Shown one piece after another: positions 18,247 to 27,514 of a DNA stretch of 64,000 nucleotides. Below the pieces are notes generated by a model, which searched no databases, was not told the DNA's origin, and was given only the letters and a program-made list of their open reading frames with translations. Within the stretch, counting starts at the first letter, position 1, and each line of letters opens with the position of its first letter. This stretch comes from Lachnospiraceae bacterium (GTDB lineage Bacteria > Bacillota > Clostridia > Lachnospirales > Lachnospiraceae), in contig JAIKZQ010000031.1 of the NCBI GenBank assembly GCA_024682075.1, positions 28,129 through 92,128 on the forward strand, given 5' to 3'. The position numbers were made by a program, and so were the translations under genes.

Positions 18247-19064
18247 GTAAAGCTATCGATAAGCTGCAAACCGCATTGAAGGCTGTCAGGGAAAAGACCG
18301 ATTTTGTTCCCGATATTGCACTTGTTCTCGGATCCGGGCTGGGTGCATATGCTGATTCCATCAAGACAGTATGTGAGATCCCTTATTCCGAACTTCCCGG
18401 TTTTCCGGTTTCAACCGTTCAGGGTCATTCCGGAAAGTTCATCTTCGGATATGACGGAGACAAGAAAATCGTCTGCATGAAGGGCAGGGTTCACATGTAT
18501 GAAGGTTATGAACCTTCTGATGTCGTGATGCCCATAAGGCTGATGAAGCTGATGGGAGCTAAGATCCTGTTTCTGACCAATGCGGCAGGAGGCATTAACG
18601 AGAATTTCCATCCCGGATGTCTCATGCTTATCGAAGACCAGATCTCATTCCTGGTCAGGAATCCTCTTGTTGGTCCCAATGTTGAGGAACTCGGAACAAG
18701 ATTCCCTGACATGACTCACATATATGATGAGTCGCTTTCAGGCATCATCATAAAGACTGCTGAAGAGCTTAACAGCGAATTGTTCAAGGGCGTATATGTC
18801 CAGCTGAGCGGTCCTTCGTATGAATCACCTGCTGACATAAAGGCATTAAGGCTTCTCGGCGGCAGCGCTGTCGGAATGAGCACAGCAATTGAGGCCATTG
18901 CTGCAAGACATGCCGGAATGAAAGTGTGCGGCATTTCCGTCATAAGCAACATGGCTGCCGGCATTACGGGCGAAGAGCTTAATCATGCCGAGGTCCAGAA
19001 AGCTGCGGATTCAGTTTCTGCCAGATTTGAAGAACTTGTCAAAAAGTCAATAGCTGCTTTTTAA
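18243..19064 (+). CDS. Purine-nucleoside phosphorylase
   Basis: Cleaves inosine/guanosine with phosphate to base and ribose 1-phosphate. Trimeric PNP-type motifs: LVLGSGLGAYADS (about 27-38) phosphate site, VQGHSGKF, MKGRVHMYEGY, LTNAAGGIN, and GMSTAIEAIAARH with VISNMAAGI near the C-terminus. The 273-residue size fits the trimeric family (DeoD-type hexamers are shorter). Coupled to tyrS by ATGA and followed after 9 bp by cytidine deaminase, so a salvage unit. Confidence 0.93.
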   Translation: MSKAIDKLQTALKAVREKTDFVPDIALVLGSGLGAYADSIKTVCEIPYSELPGFPVSTVQGHSGKFIFGYDGDKKIVCMKGRVHMYEGYEPSDVVMPIRLMKLMGAKILFLTNAAGGINENFHPGCLMLIEDQISFLVRNPLVGPNVEELGTRFPDMTHIYDESLSGIIIKTAEELNSELFKGVYVQLSGPSYESPADIKALRLLGGSAVGMSTAIEAIAARHAGMKVCGISVISNMAAGITGEELNHAEVQKAADSVSARFEELVKKSIAAF

Positions 19065-19073
19065 GGTGATGTC

Positions 19074-19496
19074 ATGAATGAAGAAGCCATTTCGGAACTG
19101 ATACTTAATGCATTTGAGGCCAGGACCAAGTCATATTGTCCTTATTCCGGATACGCCGTCGGTGCTGCACTTCTTACCGAAAGCGGACAGGTTTTCATGG
19201 GCTGTAATGTTGAGAATTCATCTTACGGCGCAACAATTTGTGCCGAAAGATGCGCCGCTTTAAAAGCTGTCTCCGAAGGTGAGAGATCTTTTAAGGCAAT
19301 TGCCATCGTCGGAGCACCCAGGGATGCAAAGGAAGTCTCCGATTATGCATATCCTTGCGGTATTTGCAGACAGTTTCTTTCGGAGTTTGGCGGCAGCGAC
19401 ATGACGGTCATTGTTGCAAAAAGCATTGACGACAGGAAAGTATTCAGTCTCGGTGAACTTCTTCCCGAAGCATTTTCATCAGAATCGATGAAGTGA
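19074..19496 (+). CDS. cdd: Cytidine deaminase
   Basis: 140 residues. Zinc-site motifs are CAERCAALKA (Cys ligand plus catalytic Glu) and PCGICRQFLSEF (two Cys), the three-Cys tetrameric type. Substrate-contact segment NVENSSYGA precedes them. Converts cytidine/deoxycytidine to uridine/deoxyuridine. It lies between the purine nucleoside phosphorylase and the amidohydrolase. Confidence 0.95.
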   Translation: MNEEAISELILNAFEARTKSYCPYSGYAVGAALLTESGQVFMGCNVENSSYGATICAERCAALKAVSEGERSFKAIAIVGAPRDAKEVSDYAYPCGICRQFLSEFGGSDMTVIVAKSIDDRKVFSLGELLPEAFSSESMK

Positions 19497-19504
19497 GGAA
19501 ATCC

Positions 19505-20797
19505 ATGAAGATACGCCTTTACAATGCCAGGATCCTGGATCTGAGCGGTGATCACAACATCCGCTGCGGTGAAGTATGCGTATCAGGCGGACTTATTGAG
19601 AAGGTTTCATATGATAACAATGCAGGCTCCCACGAGGAGGTTTTCGACAGACAGATCGACTGTCACGGAAACCTTCTCATGAGGGGCTTTAATAATGCCC
19701 ATGCCCATTCCGCAATGACATTCTTAAGGTCCAGGGCGGATGACAAGCCTACCCCTATATGGCTGAAGGATGATGTTTTTCCGAATGAGGCTAAGCTGAC
19801 CGATGAAGATATTGCCGATTTTCAGCGTCTTGCCATAATGGAGTATGTGTCCGGCGGAATAGTATCTGCAATGGATATGTATCTGAGACCCGATGTTACG
19901 GCCGAGGTTTTCTCCAAAGCCGGAATGAGAGCTGTGATCGTATCCGGGCTTAACGATTTCACCTCCTCTATAGAGAGATTTCAGGATGAATTTGTCAGGC
20001 TGAACAGCATGCATCCTCTCATAAGTTATAAAGCCGGCTTTCATGCCGAATACACCTGCAGGAAGGAAAGGCTTGAAAGATTATCGGAGATCGTAAGGGA
20101 ACTGAAATGCCCTGTTTACTGCCATTTGTCCGAGACGGCATTTGAAGTGGAAGACTGTGTCAGACGTACAGGCTGTACTCCTTTTGATTATCTGGACAGT
20201 CTGGGACTGTTTGAAAACGGTGGCGGGATCTATCACGGAGTTCATCTTACGGATGAGGAAATTGACAGGATCCGTGACAGGGGCGTTCATGTGGTCATCA
20301 ATTCCGGCTCTAACTGCAAGCTCGCAAGCGGGATCGCACCTCTTAAGAAGATGCATGACAAAGGCATCAGGCTCGCTCTGGGAACCGACGGCCCTGCGAG
20401 CAACAATTCTCTGGATATGTTCAGGGAAATGTATCTTACAAGCGTTTTATGCAAGCTTGCTGAAAAGGATGCTGCATGCATGGACGCTTCATTCATACTT
20501 GATATGGCCGTAAAAGGATCGGCAGGATGCATGGGGCTGGAGGATTCCGGACAGATAAAGGCCGGAAATCCCGCAGATATGATACTTTTGGACCTTTTCA
20601 AGCCCAATATGCAGCCTCTTAACAATATTGTGAAAAATATTGTTTATGCAGGAAATGTTTCTAATGTTATAATGACTATGGTCGCCGGCAGGATACTCTA
20701 TGAGAACGGAGAGTATGATCTCGGTTTTGATACCGAAGAGCTTCTTGCAAAATGTGCTGCAAGATGCAAAAGGATTTTTTCCGGGGACACAAAGTGA
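19505..20797 (+). CDS. Amidohydrolase, MtaD/SsnA-like (S-adenosylhomocysteine / methylthioadenosine deaminase family)
   Basis: 430 residues from ATG 19505, chosen over GTG 19493 because GAGGAA lies 5-8 bases before it. Metal-dependent hydrolase motifs: NAHAHSAMTF (HxH), HLSETAFEVE (His plus Glu), a HGVHLTDEE histidine, and LGTDGPASNNSLDM with the catalytic Asp. The GTDG-AS-N-LD pattern is that of 5-methylthioadenosine/SAH deaminases and related guanine/aminohydrolases. The neighbourhood supports a purine-ring deaminase in salvage; the exact substrate is open. Confidence 0.82.
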   Translation: MKIRLYNARILDLSGDHNIRCGEVCVSGGLIEKVSYDNNAGSHEEVFDRQIDCHGNLLMRGFNNAHAHSAMTFLRSRADDKPTPIWLKDDVFPNEAKLTDEDIADFQRLAIMEYVSGGIVSAMDMYLRPDVTAEVFSKAGMRAVIVSGLNDFTSSIERFQDEFVRLNSMHPLISYKAGFHAEYTCRKERLERLSEIVRELKCPVYCHLSETAFEVEDCVRRTGCTPFDYLDSLGLFENGGGIYHGVHLTDEEIDRIRDRGVHVVINSGSNCKLASGIAPLKKMHDKGIRLALGTDGPASNNSLDMFREMYLTSVLCKLAEKDAACMDASFILDMAVKGSAGCMGLEDSGQIKAGNPADMILLDLFKPNMQPLNNIVKNIVYAGNVSNVIMTMVAGRILYENGEYDLGFDTEELLAKCAARCKRIFSGDTK

Positions 20798-20855
20798 ATA
20801 GCTTATGCAGGACGAACAGGCTGATCCGCCCTGCGTGATCTATAAATCCAAAAAA

Positions 20856-20871
20856 TCTCTGATATCAGAGA
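20856..20871. promoter_or_regulatory. 16-bp perfect palindrome before the purine permease RBS
   Basis: TCTCTGATATCAGAGA is a perfect 16-bp palindrome that ends just before the AAAGGAG ribosome-binding site of the permease. Operator-like. There is no purine-riboswitch fold in the 86-bp gap. Confidence 0.5.
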
Positions 20872-20883
20872 AAGGAGAAAACA

Positions 20884-22245
20884 ATGCTTGAAAAAACCTT
20901 TAAACTGAAGGAAAACGGCACTGACGTCAAGACAGAGATCATTGCCGGAATCACAACCTTCATGGCCATGGCCTACATCCTGGCTGTCAATCCCAGCATC
21001 CTTTCCGCTTCGGGAATGAATCCCCAGGCTGTTCTCATGGCAACAGCTCTTTCCGCCTTCATAGGCACGATCTGCATGGCACTGCTTGCCAATTATCCTT
21101 TTGCTCTTGCACCCGGACTCGGACTTAATGCATATTTTGCATATACCGTATGCGGTTCAATGGGCTATTCATGGCAGTTCGCACTCTTTGCTGTATTTAT
21201 TGAAGGACTTATCTTCGTGGTCCTTTCAGTCACCCCTGTCAGGGAGGCAATCTTCAATGCCATTCCTATTCAGCTCAAGAAGGGCGTGTCTGTAGGAATC
21301 GGACTTTTCGTTGCTTTCATCGGACTTCAGAACGGTAAGGTCGTTGTCGGCGGAGCAACTCTTGTTACTATCGTTGACTTCAATGCTGAGTTCTCAACCA
21401 CCGGTATGTGGGCACTTCTCACCATCGTGGGAACTCTGATCATTGCGATCCTTCATGTAAAGAAGATCAAGGGCTCGATCCTTATCGGAATCTTTGCTAC
21501 ATGGATCCTTGGAATCATCCTTGAGCTTGCAGGTGTTTATGCACCCAATCCCGAACTCGGATTTTATTCGGCAATTCCTTCAAGCCTTGCTGACTTCAAC
21601 TTTGCATCACTCGGACAGACCTTTGGTGCATGTTTCTCAGCTGATGCTTTTGCGGGATTCAATGCTCTTGACTTCATCGTCATCATGTTTGCATTCCTGT
21701 TTGTAGATGTGTTCGATACTCTCGGAACCCTCATCGGATGTGCCGATAAGGCTGACATGCTTGATAAGGATGGGAAGCTTCCCCGCATCCGTCCCGCACT
21801 TCTTGCTGATGCTATCGCAACCAGCACCGGCGCGGTTCTCGGAACTTCCACCACCACTACATTCGTTGAGAGCTCATCGGGTGTCTCTGCGGGCGGACGT
21901 ACCGGTCTTACTTCCATAGTGACCGGTTTACTGTTCCTTGTATCACTTATCCTTTCGCCTCTTTTCATCTCGATCCCCGGATTCGCAACAGCACCTGCTC
22001 TTGTATTCGTCGGATTCCTTATGATGAGCGCAATCTCCGGCATAGATCTCAAGGATGCAACCGAGAGCATTCCCGCATTCCTTGCACTTCTTACAATGCC
22101 TCTTACTTACAGCATTTCAGACGGTATCTGCATTGGTGTCATCTCTTATGTAGTCATCAATCTCTTCACCGGAAATGCAAAGAAGATCAAGCCTCTCATG
22201 TATGTGCTGGCTATCCTCTTTATCATTAAGTACGCGATCCTTTAA
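20884..22245 (+). CDS. NCS2-family purine (hypoxanthine/guanine/adenine, AzgA-like) permease
   Basis: 453 residues, about 12-13 membrane helices. AzgA/PbuG-type features: TEIIAGITTFMAMAYILAVNP at the start, ALAPGLGLNAYFAYTV in helix 3, KKGVSVGIGLFVAFIG, the VDVFDTLGTLIG segment and TSTTTTFVESSSGVSAGGRTG in the helix-10 binding region. Imports a purine base by proton symport, consistent with the upstream salvage genes. RBS AAAGGAG. Followed by a terminator. Confidence 0.93.
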   Translation: MLEKTFKLKENGTDVKTEIIAGITTFMAMAYILAVNPSILSASGMNPQAVLMATALSAFIGTICMALLANYPFALAPGLGLNAYFAYTVCGSMGYSWQFALFAVFIEGLIFVVLSVTPVREAIFNAIPIQLKKGVSVGIGLFVAFIGLQNGKVVVGGATLVTIVDFNAEFSTTGMWALLTIVGTLIIAILHVKKIKGSILIGIFATWILGIILELAGVYAPNPELGFYSAIPSSLADFNFASLGQTFGACFSADAFAGFNALDFIVIMFAFLFVDVFDTLGTLIGCADKADMLDKDGKLPRIRPALLADAIATSTGAVLGTSTTTTFVESSSGVSAGGRTGLTSIVTGLLFLVSLILSPLFISIPGFATAPALVFVGFLMMSAISGIDLKDATESIPAFLALLTMPLTYSISDGICIGVISYVVINLFTGNAKKIKPLMYVLAILFIIKYAIL

Positions 22246-22257
22246 TTATTCTTACAA

Positions 22258-22296
22258 ATCCCTGCCGTCTTCATTGCGGGCGGCAGGGATATTTTA
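22258..22296 (+). terminator. Rho-independent terminator after the purine permease
   Basis: A 10-bp perfect stem, ATCCCTGCCG (22258-22267) with CGGCAGGGAT (22281-22290), 13-nt loop, then ATTTTAT. Only 25 bp separate it from the next start codon. Confidence 0.85.
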
Positions 22297-22314
22297 TCTA
22301 TTGGTATTCAGACT

Positions 22315-23994
22315 ATGTATGGACTGATATTTGTAGCGATCATCCTCGTGCTCCTTGCCGTGAGCGGATACAGGATGAGCATCGAGGAAAAGAAAAAGAC
22401 CGTCCGGAAGATCAGTGATTCTTTCGGCATGCCTTCATCAAGGAAGATTTCCGAAGCCAGAAGACAGGCTCTTGTTCGCAATATCGATCTTCTTAAAGGT
22501 GAAGCTGCATCCGGAGATCTGATAGATGATCTTACATGGTCCGATACCGGCATGGAGGATATCTTCCTTCAGATGGATAATTGCCTTTCATCCGCAGGAG
22601 AAGAGACACTGTATTACACTCTTCATGACGTGTCCAAACCTGCGGAGGACATTGCTGCGACTGATAAGGCTGTAGGAGACCTGAGCTCAGATGAAAAACT
22701 TCGTCTGGAACTGGGGGTGGCCTTAAGCGGGCTCGGATTTGTTAAAGACAGACCTTTTCCCGAGTATCTTCAGCACATCCGCGGAAGTGAAAAGATCATA
22801 AGTCCGTTTTTTCACATCTTATGTGATTTCTATTATGTCGTGATAATATTCCTGATGTTCATGAATCCGGTTCTGGGCTCTGTATTTCTTGTTATCGTGC
22901 TCGTTGTACAGATATCATCATATTTTTCTCTCAGGAAAAAAGCGGAAGAGAGCCTTTGCGGAATGTCAATGATAACCAGACTTTCTTCGATGGGCAGTCA
23001 TCTTCCTAAGGGTTATGATTCATATGCGGGGCAGCTCTGTGATCAGCTTTCAAAGGATCTGGCTTCATTCAGAAAAGGAACGGTCCTTTCATCTTTTGTG
23101 ATCTCTACCGGACCGAACTCGCAGGGCGGCCTGATCTCAATGATCTTCACCTACCTGAATCTGCTCTTTCATTTTGACCTTATCGCTGCATCTTTTCTTT
23201 TGTCCGGAATAAAGGAAAATTCAGCGCGTATCATGAATGCTTACAAGACTGCCGGTTTTCTTGACATGTGTCTTTCCGTTGCTTCATATAGGGCATATCT
23301 GGAGAAAAAGGGCGGATGGTGCGTGCCGGAATTTATCGAAGATCGAGGTATCTCCATTGAAAAAGGCTTTATTCCTCTTATTGATAAGCCTGTAGCAAAT
23401 GATGCTTTTACGAGCGGCGGAGTTCTGATAACGGGATCCAATGCAAGCGGCAAGTCCACATATATGAGGATGATAGCCGTAAATACAATCCTGGCCCAGT
23501 CTGTGGCAACTTGCCCCGCGGTTTCATATAAAGCTTGCCGTTTCAGGATTTATTCTTCGATCGCGGTTAATGACAACATCTTAAAAGGCGAGAGCTATTT
23601 CATGGCGGAGATCGGAAGCCTTAAGAGGATCGTGGATGCCGCTATGGCTGATGGGAGGCCCATAATATGCTTTATTGATGAGATACTCAGGGGTACGAAT
23701 ACATCGGAGAGGATTTCGGCAGCATGTGCGGTCCTTAAGTATCTGGCTGAGCTGGATGTCATTGTGTTTGCTGCGACTCATGATCTTGAACTTACCGTCA
23801 TGATAGGAGACAAATACGAAAATGTTCACTTTACCGAAAACATTACAGGTGATGACGTGACCTTCTCATATGTGCTTGAAAAAGGCCCCACGAACAGCAG
23901 GAATGCCATCGCGCTTTTAAGGAAAAACGGCTTCCCGGATAGCATCATAAATGAGAGCGAAAAGCTGTGCATGGACTTGACTAAAAAAGCGTGA
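22315..23994 (+). CDS. Membrane-anchored MutS-family ATPase (MutS-like, not MutS1/MutS2)
   Basis: 559 residues. An N-terminal membrane helix (about 2-18), a helical region, two central helices (about 165-205), then a C-terminal MutS ATPase: Walker A GSNASGKSTYMR, Walker B ICFIDEILRGTN, His switch FAATHDLEL. There is no mismatch-binding domain and no Smr or KOW domain, so it is neither MutS1 (which is at 31135) nor MutS2. Families of this kind are common in Firmicutes and Bacteroidetes with no assigned role. No clear RBS precedes the ATG, and it sits right after a terminator. Confidence 0.8.
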   Translation: MYGLIFVAIILVLLAVSGYRMSIEEKKKTVRKISDSFGMPSSRKISEARRQALVRNIDLLKGEAASGDLIDDLTWSDTGMEDIFLQMDNCLSSAGEETLYYTLHDVSKPAEDIAATDKAVGDLSSDEKLRLELGVALSGLGFVKDRPFPEYLQHIRGSEKIISPFFHILCDFYYVVIIFLMFMNPVLGSVFLVIVLVVQISSYFSLRKKAEESLCGMSMITRLSSMGSHLPKGYDSYAGQLCDQLSKDLASFRKGTVLSSFVISTGPNSQGGLISMIFTYLNLLFHFDLIAASFLLSGIKENSARIMNAYKTAGFLDMCLSVASYRAYLEKKGGWCVPEFIEDRGISIEKGFIPLIDKPVANDAFTSGGVLITGSNASGKSTYMRMIAVNTILAQSVATCPAVSYKACRFRIYSSIAVNDNILKGESYFMAEIGSLKRIVDAAMADGRPIICFIDEILRGTNTSERISAACAVLKYLAELDVIVFAATHDLELTVMIGDKYENVHFTENITGDDVTFSYVLEKGPTNSRNAIALLRKNGFPDSIINESEKLCMDLTKKA

Positions 23995-24028
23995 TGAAGG
24001 TATACTAAATACTGTATTTCCATGGTTT

Positions 24029-24057
24029 TTGCTTAAGAATATTTTACTAGATATAGA
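24029..24057 (+). promoter_or_regulatory. Sigma-A-type promoter for small membrane protein
   Basis: TTGCTT (24029-24034), 17-bp spacer, TATAGA (24052-24057). The start codon of the 58-residue ORF is 22 bp downstream. Confidence 0.5.
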
Positions 24058-24078
24058 TTCTTTTTCGGAGGTATCAGG

Positions 24079-24255
24079 ATGCAGGCAAGTATATTTTTCG
24101 GTTCTTTTTTTAGCTATCTGCTTCTTATGGTGATAATAGTATGCGTTGCCGCTTTGGGATTTGCCGTCGGAAGGGTTCTCAGAAAAGGTAAAGACGGCAG
24201 GACGGAAAATGTGATCGCATCAGACGAAGGTCCCGGGAACGGGGAGAGCAACTGA
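24079..24255 (+). CDS. Small single-pass membrane protein (58 aa)
   Basis: ATG 24079, TGA 24253-24255. A strong GGAGG lies 7 bases upstream, a promoter further upstream, and a clear terminator downstream, so this is a monocistronic gene. One membrane helix (about 5-32, SYLLLMVIIVCVAALGFAVG) is followed by a charged tail RKGKDGRTEN. Lachnospiraceae carry similar short proteins often mislabelled 'vanadium nitrogenase'. Function unknown. Confidence 0.7.
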   Translation: MQASIFFGSFFSYLLLMVIIVCVAALGFAVGRVLRKGKDGRTENVIASDEGPGNGESN

Positions 24256-24268
24256 CATCAGTATCTGG

Positions 24269-24298
24269 GGATACGGAAATTTTTCGTATCCTTTTTTA
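24269..24298 (+). terminator. Rho-independent terminator
   Basis: GGATACG (24269-24275) pairs with CGTATCC (24285-24291), followed by TTTTTT. The loop is A/T-rich and could extend the stem. It ends the small membrane protein gene. Confidence 0.8.
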
Positions 24299-24305
24299 TA
24301 TTTTT

Positions 24306-24319
24306 ACGGCGTAAGCCGT
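24306..24319. promoter_or_regulatory. Short hairpin before the WYL regulator
   Basis: ACGGC - GTAA - GCCGT is a perfect 5-bp stem with a GNRA-class loop, 10 bp before ATG 24330 and covering a possible GTG start at 24318. It could be an autoregulatory operator or an RNA structure near the start. Confidence 0.3.
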
Positions 24320-24329
24320 GTGTGATCAT

Positions 24330-25301
24330 ATGAATACATATAATAACAAGACCAGGATCATTTTGATCCTTGATATCCTGAAAAATGAAACAGATGACGA
24401 TCATCCCATGAAGGCTGATGAGCTGCTCAGGCGCATTAAGGCTGAGGGACTTAAGTGTGACAGAAAGACTCTGTACAATGACATATCTTCTCTCAGTGAC
24501 GCGGGATATGACATAAACCGCGATCCCTCAGGAGGATATAAGCTTTCATCAAGGGATTTTGAGGATGCGGAGTTAAGGCTCCTTGCCGATGCCGTATATT
24601 CTTCAAAGTTCATTTCGCAGAAAAAGACCCATGTGCTTATAAGGAAGCTTGCAAAGCTTACCAGTTCACATCTTGCTTCTTCGATGACCAGGCAGATCTA
24701 TTCATCGGATTCCAAGACTCCGAACGAGGATGTGCTTTATAACGTCGATACCTTATCAAGAGCGATATATGGCAATGTGCAGGTATGCTTTGAATACCTT
24801 GTCTGGGGAACAAATAAGAAACTCATTACCAAGGGCGAAAAAAAGCGTAAGTTAAGCCCCTGGGCACTCATCTGGCAGGACCAGAATTATTATCTCATGG
24901 CATATGATTCCGGCGCCGGTAAGATGAAGCATTTCAGGGTCGACAAGATGAGACATGTCGAACTTACTGCTGATGAAAGAGAAGGCGGAAAAGAATTCGA
25001 GAAGATCGACATGTCAAGCTATGTTGAAGAGACTTTCTCGATGTATGGCGGAAGACAGGAAACGATCACTCTCGACATGCCTGCCTCGATGATCGGAATT
25101 GCTTATGACAGGTTCGGAACGGATCTGTTTCAGAGACCCGGTTCTGAAGGAAGAGTCCTTGTCAGGGCCAAGTGCTATGTGAGCTCGCAGTTTTACGGAT
25201 GGCTGTCCGGACTCGGCGGGGAAATACTTCTTGCGGGACCTGAATCTGTCGTGGACGAATACAGGGATTATCTGAAAAAACTTTTGAAAAAATATAAATA
25301 A
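24330..25301 (+). CDS. WYL-domain transcriptional regulator (YafY/DeoR-like)
   Basis: 323 residues from ATG 24330 (a GTG at 24318 is possible). N-terminal winged helix (about 5-65): LLRRIKAEGLKCDRKTLYNDISSLSDAGYDI and then GGYKLSSRDF. Central WYL domain around SPWALIWQDQNYYLMAYD, followed by RVDKMRHVELT; the W-Y-L triad is represented by WALIW and YYLMAY. C-terminal WCX region to the end. WYL proteins bind small ligands or nucleic acid and control defence, DNA-damage or metabolic genes. It stands alone between a terminator and nrdD; autoregulation is likely but unproven. Confidence 0.88.
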   Translation: MNTYNNKTRIILILDILKNETDDDHPMKADELLRRIKAEGLKCDRKTLYNDISSLSDAGYDINRDPSGGYKLSSRDFEDAELRLLADAVYSSKFISQKKTHVLIRKLAKLTSSHLASSMTRQIYSSDSKTPNEDVLYNVDTLSRAIYGNVQVCFEYLVWGTNKKLITKGEKKRKLSPWALIWQDQNYYLMAYDSGAGKMKHFRVDKMRHVELTADEREGGKEFEKIDMSSYVEETFSMYGGRQETITLDMPASMIGIAYDRFGTDLFQRPGSEGRVLVRAKCYVSSQFYGWLSGLGGEILLAGPESVVDEYRDYLKKLLKKYK

Positions 25302-25314
25302 AGCCTGCATGCTT

Positions 25315-25328
25315 TTTAAATATTTAAA
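25315..25328. promoter_or_regulatory. AT-rich palindrome before nrdD
   Basis: TTTAAATATTTAAA, a perfect 14-bp palindrome, is 20 bp before the nrdD start. It does not match the NrdR box consensus that I know. Being all A/T, it may be chance or part of a weak promoter. Confidence 0.25.
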
Positions 25329-25348
25329 TCATCACAAGGAGGGCCTTT

Positions 25349-27514
25349 ATGGCTTCGGAAACGGATTACGGCAAGATATATAAGCCTTCGAAAGAAGTGT
25401 TCATCATCAAGAAGGACGGCACGCGTGAGGCGTTTAACGTTCAAAAGGTAATCAATGCCGTTAGCAAGAGTGCATACAGGGCACTTACGGAATTTACCGA
25501 TGATGATAACAGGAAGATCTGTACTCTCATCATCGAAAAAGTTGATTCGCTCGGAGATACCGAGATCCCCATCCCCAGAATGCACAACATCGTTGAGGAT
25601 GTTCTGGAGCAGGTCAAGCCCATTGTGGCCAAGAGCTACAGGGATTACCGCAATTACAAGCAGGACTTTGTCAGGATGCTCGATGATGTGTACAAGAAGT
25701 CCCAGTCCATCATGTACATCGGTGACAAGGAAAATTCCAATACCGATTCGGCACTTGTTTCAACCAAAAGAAGCCTTATCTTCAATCAGCTCAACAAAGA
25801 GCTGTACATGAAGTTCTTCCTTACGACCGAGGAGATCCAGGCCTGCAGGGACGGATACATCTATATTCACGACATGTCCTCGAGAAGGGACACGATGAAC
25901 TGCTGTCTGTTTGACATCGCCTCTGTCCTTAAGGGCGGTTTTGAGATGGGAAACATCTGGTACAACGAGCCCAAGTCTCTTGATACCGCTTTTGACGTTA
26001 TGGGCGACATAGTGCTCAGTGCCGCAAGCCAGCAGTACGGAGGCTTTACCATTCCCTTGGTTGAGTATACCCTTGAACCCTATGCAAAGCTTTCTTACGA
26101 AAAGAAGCTGAAGAAATACACTGACCTTGGCGTGGAGGCGGGGAAAGCTTCCGAAGCAGCAATGGCGGATGTCAGGAGAGAATTCGAACAGGGCTTCCAG
26201 GGCTGGGAGTACAAGTTTAACACCGTTGCATCGAGCAGGGGTGACTATCCCTTCATCACGGTGACTGCCGGCACCGGCACTACCGAATTCCAGAAAATGG
26301 CGACCACGGCACTTCTCAAGGTGCATATGGAAGGGCAGGGCAAAAAGGGCAGGAAGAAACCCGTGCTGTTCCCTAAAATAGTTTTCCTCTATGACGAAAA
26401 GCTCCACGGAAAAGGCGGAGAACTTGAGGATATTTTTGATCTGGCAGTCAAATGCTCGTCCAAGACGATGTATCCTGATTACCTGAGTCTTACAGGTGAA
26501 GGATATGTGCCGTCCATCTACAAGAAATACGGCAAGATAATCTCCCCCATGGGATGCAGGGCTTTTCTTTCACCCTGGTTCGAAAGAGGCGGAGCGGAGC
26601 CTGCGGATGAAAATGACACTCCTGTCTTTATCGGCAGATTCAACATAGGCGTCGTCTCGCTTCATCTTCCGATGATACTTGCAAGGGCACGCAAGGAAAG
26701 CAGGGATTTTTATGAGATCCTGGATTATTACCTTGAGCTGATCAGAAATCTTCACCTGAGGACTTATTCGTATCTCGGAGAAATGAAGGCCTCAACAAAT
26801 CCTCTCGCTTACTGCATGGGCGGCTTCAGGGGAGGCAACCTTAACCTGACAGACAAGATCAAGCCGCTGCTTGAATCCGCTACCGCATCATTTGGCATAA
26901 CAGCTTTAAACGAGCTTCAGCAATTGTACAATCATAAATCACTTACGGAAGACGCTGAGTTTTCACTCGAAGTGATGAAACACATAAATGAGAAGATCGC
27001 ACAGTTCAAGAAAGAAGACCACAGGCTGTATGCGATCTACGGAACTCCCGCCGAGAACCTTTGCGGGCTTCAGGTAAAGCAGTTCCGCAAGAAATTCGGC
27101 ATCGTCGAGGGGGTTTCCGACAGGGAATATGTGTCCAATTCCTTCCACTGCCATGTGACCGAGGACATAACTCCCATTGAGAAGCAGGACTTTGAAAAGA
27201 GATTCTGGGATTATTTCAACGGCGGCAAGATCCAGTATGTCAAATATCCCGTGGATTATAATCTCGAAGCAATCAAGACACTCATCAGAAGAGCGATGCA
27301 GATGGGATTCTACGAAGGTGTCAACCTGTCTCTGTCATACTGTGATGACTGCGGTCATGAAGAACTTTCAATGGATGTATGTCCTGTCTGCGGAAGCAGG
27401 AACCTTACCAAAATCGACAGGATGAACGGCTATCTGTCTTATTCCAGAACTCACGGAGACACAAGGCTCAATGATGCCAAGATGATAGAGATTGCAGAAA
27501 GAAGATCGATGTAA
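25349..27514 (+). CDS. nrdD: Anaerobic (class III) ribonucleoside-triphosphate reductase
   Basis: 721 residues. N-terminal ATP cone (about 12-100; KKDGTREAFNVQKV), then the glycyl-radical barrel with TMNCCLFDI and FTIPLVEY. The C-terminal zinc site has four Cys (CDDCGHEELSMDVCPVCGS), followed by the radical loop around MNGYLSYSRTHGD, where the Gly of GYL is the radical site. Makes dNTPs without oxygen and shows an anaerobic lifestyle. The loop differs from the E. coli CGYLG form but fits the Clostridia/Lactococcus-like branch. RBS AAGGAGGG. It overlaps nrdG by one base (TAATG). Confidence 0.96.
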   Translation: MASETDYGKIYKPSKEVFIIKKDGTREAFNVQKVINAVSKSAYRALTEFTDDDNRKICTLIIEKVDSLGDTEIPIPRMHNIVEDVLEQVKPIVAKSYRDYRNYKQDFVRMLDDVYKKSQSIMYIGDKENSNTDSALVSTKRSLIFNQLNKELYMKFFLTTEEIQACRDGYIYIHDMSSRRDTMNCCLFDIASVLKGGFEMGNIWYNEPKSLDTAFDVMGDIVLSAASQQYGGFTIPLVEYTLEPYAKLSYEKKLKKYTDLGVEAGKASEAAMADVRREFEQGFQGWEYKFNTVASSRGDYPFITVTAGTGTTEFQKMATTALLKVHMEGQGKKGRKKPVLFPKIVFLYDEKLHGKGGELEDIFDLAVKCSSKTMYPDYLSLTGEGYVPSIYKKYGKIISPMGCRAFLSPWFERGGAEPADENDTPVFIGRFNIGVVSLHLPMILARARKESRDFYEILDYYLELIRNLHLRTYSYLGEMKASTNPLAYCMGGFRGGNLNLTDKIKPLLESATASFGITALNELQQLYNHKSLTEDAEFSLEVMKHINEKIAQFKKEDHRLYAIYGTPAENLCGLQVKQFRKKFGIVEGVSDREYVSNSFHCHVTEDITPIEKQDFEKRFWDYFNGGKIQYVKYPVDYNLEAIKTLIRRAMQMGFYEGVNLSLSYCDDCGHEELSMDVCPVCGSRNLTKIDRMNGYLSYSRTHGDTRLNDAKMIEIAERRSM

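Noticed and set aside
25315..25328. NrdR box before nrdD
   Set aside because: The palindrome TTTAAATATTTAAA does not fit the known NrdR consensus and no second copy is present.
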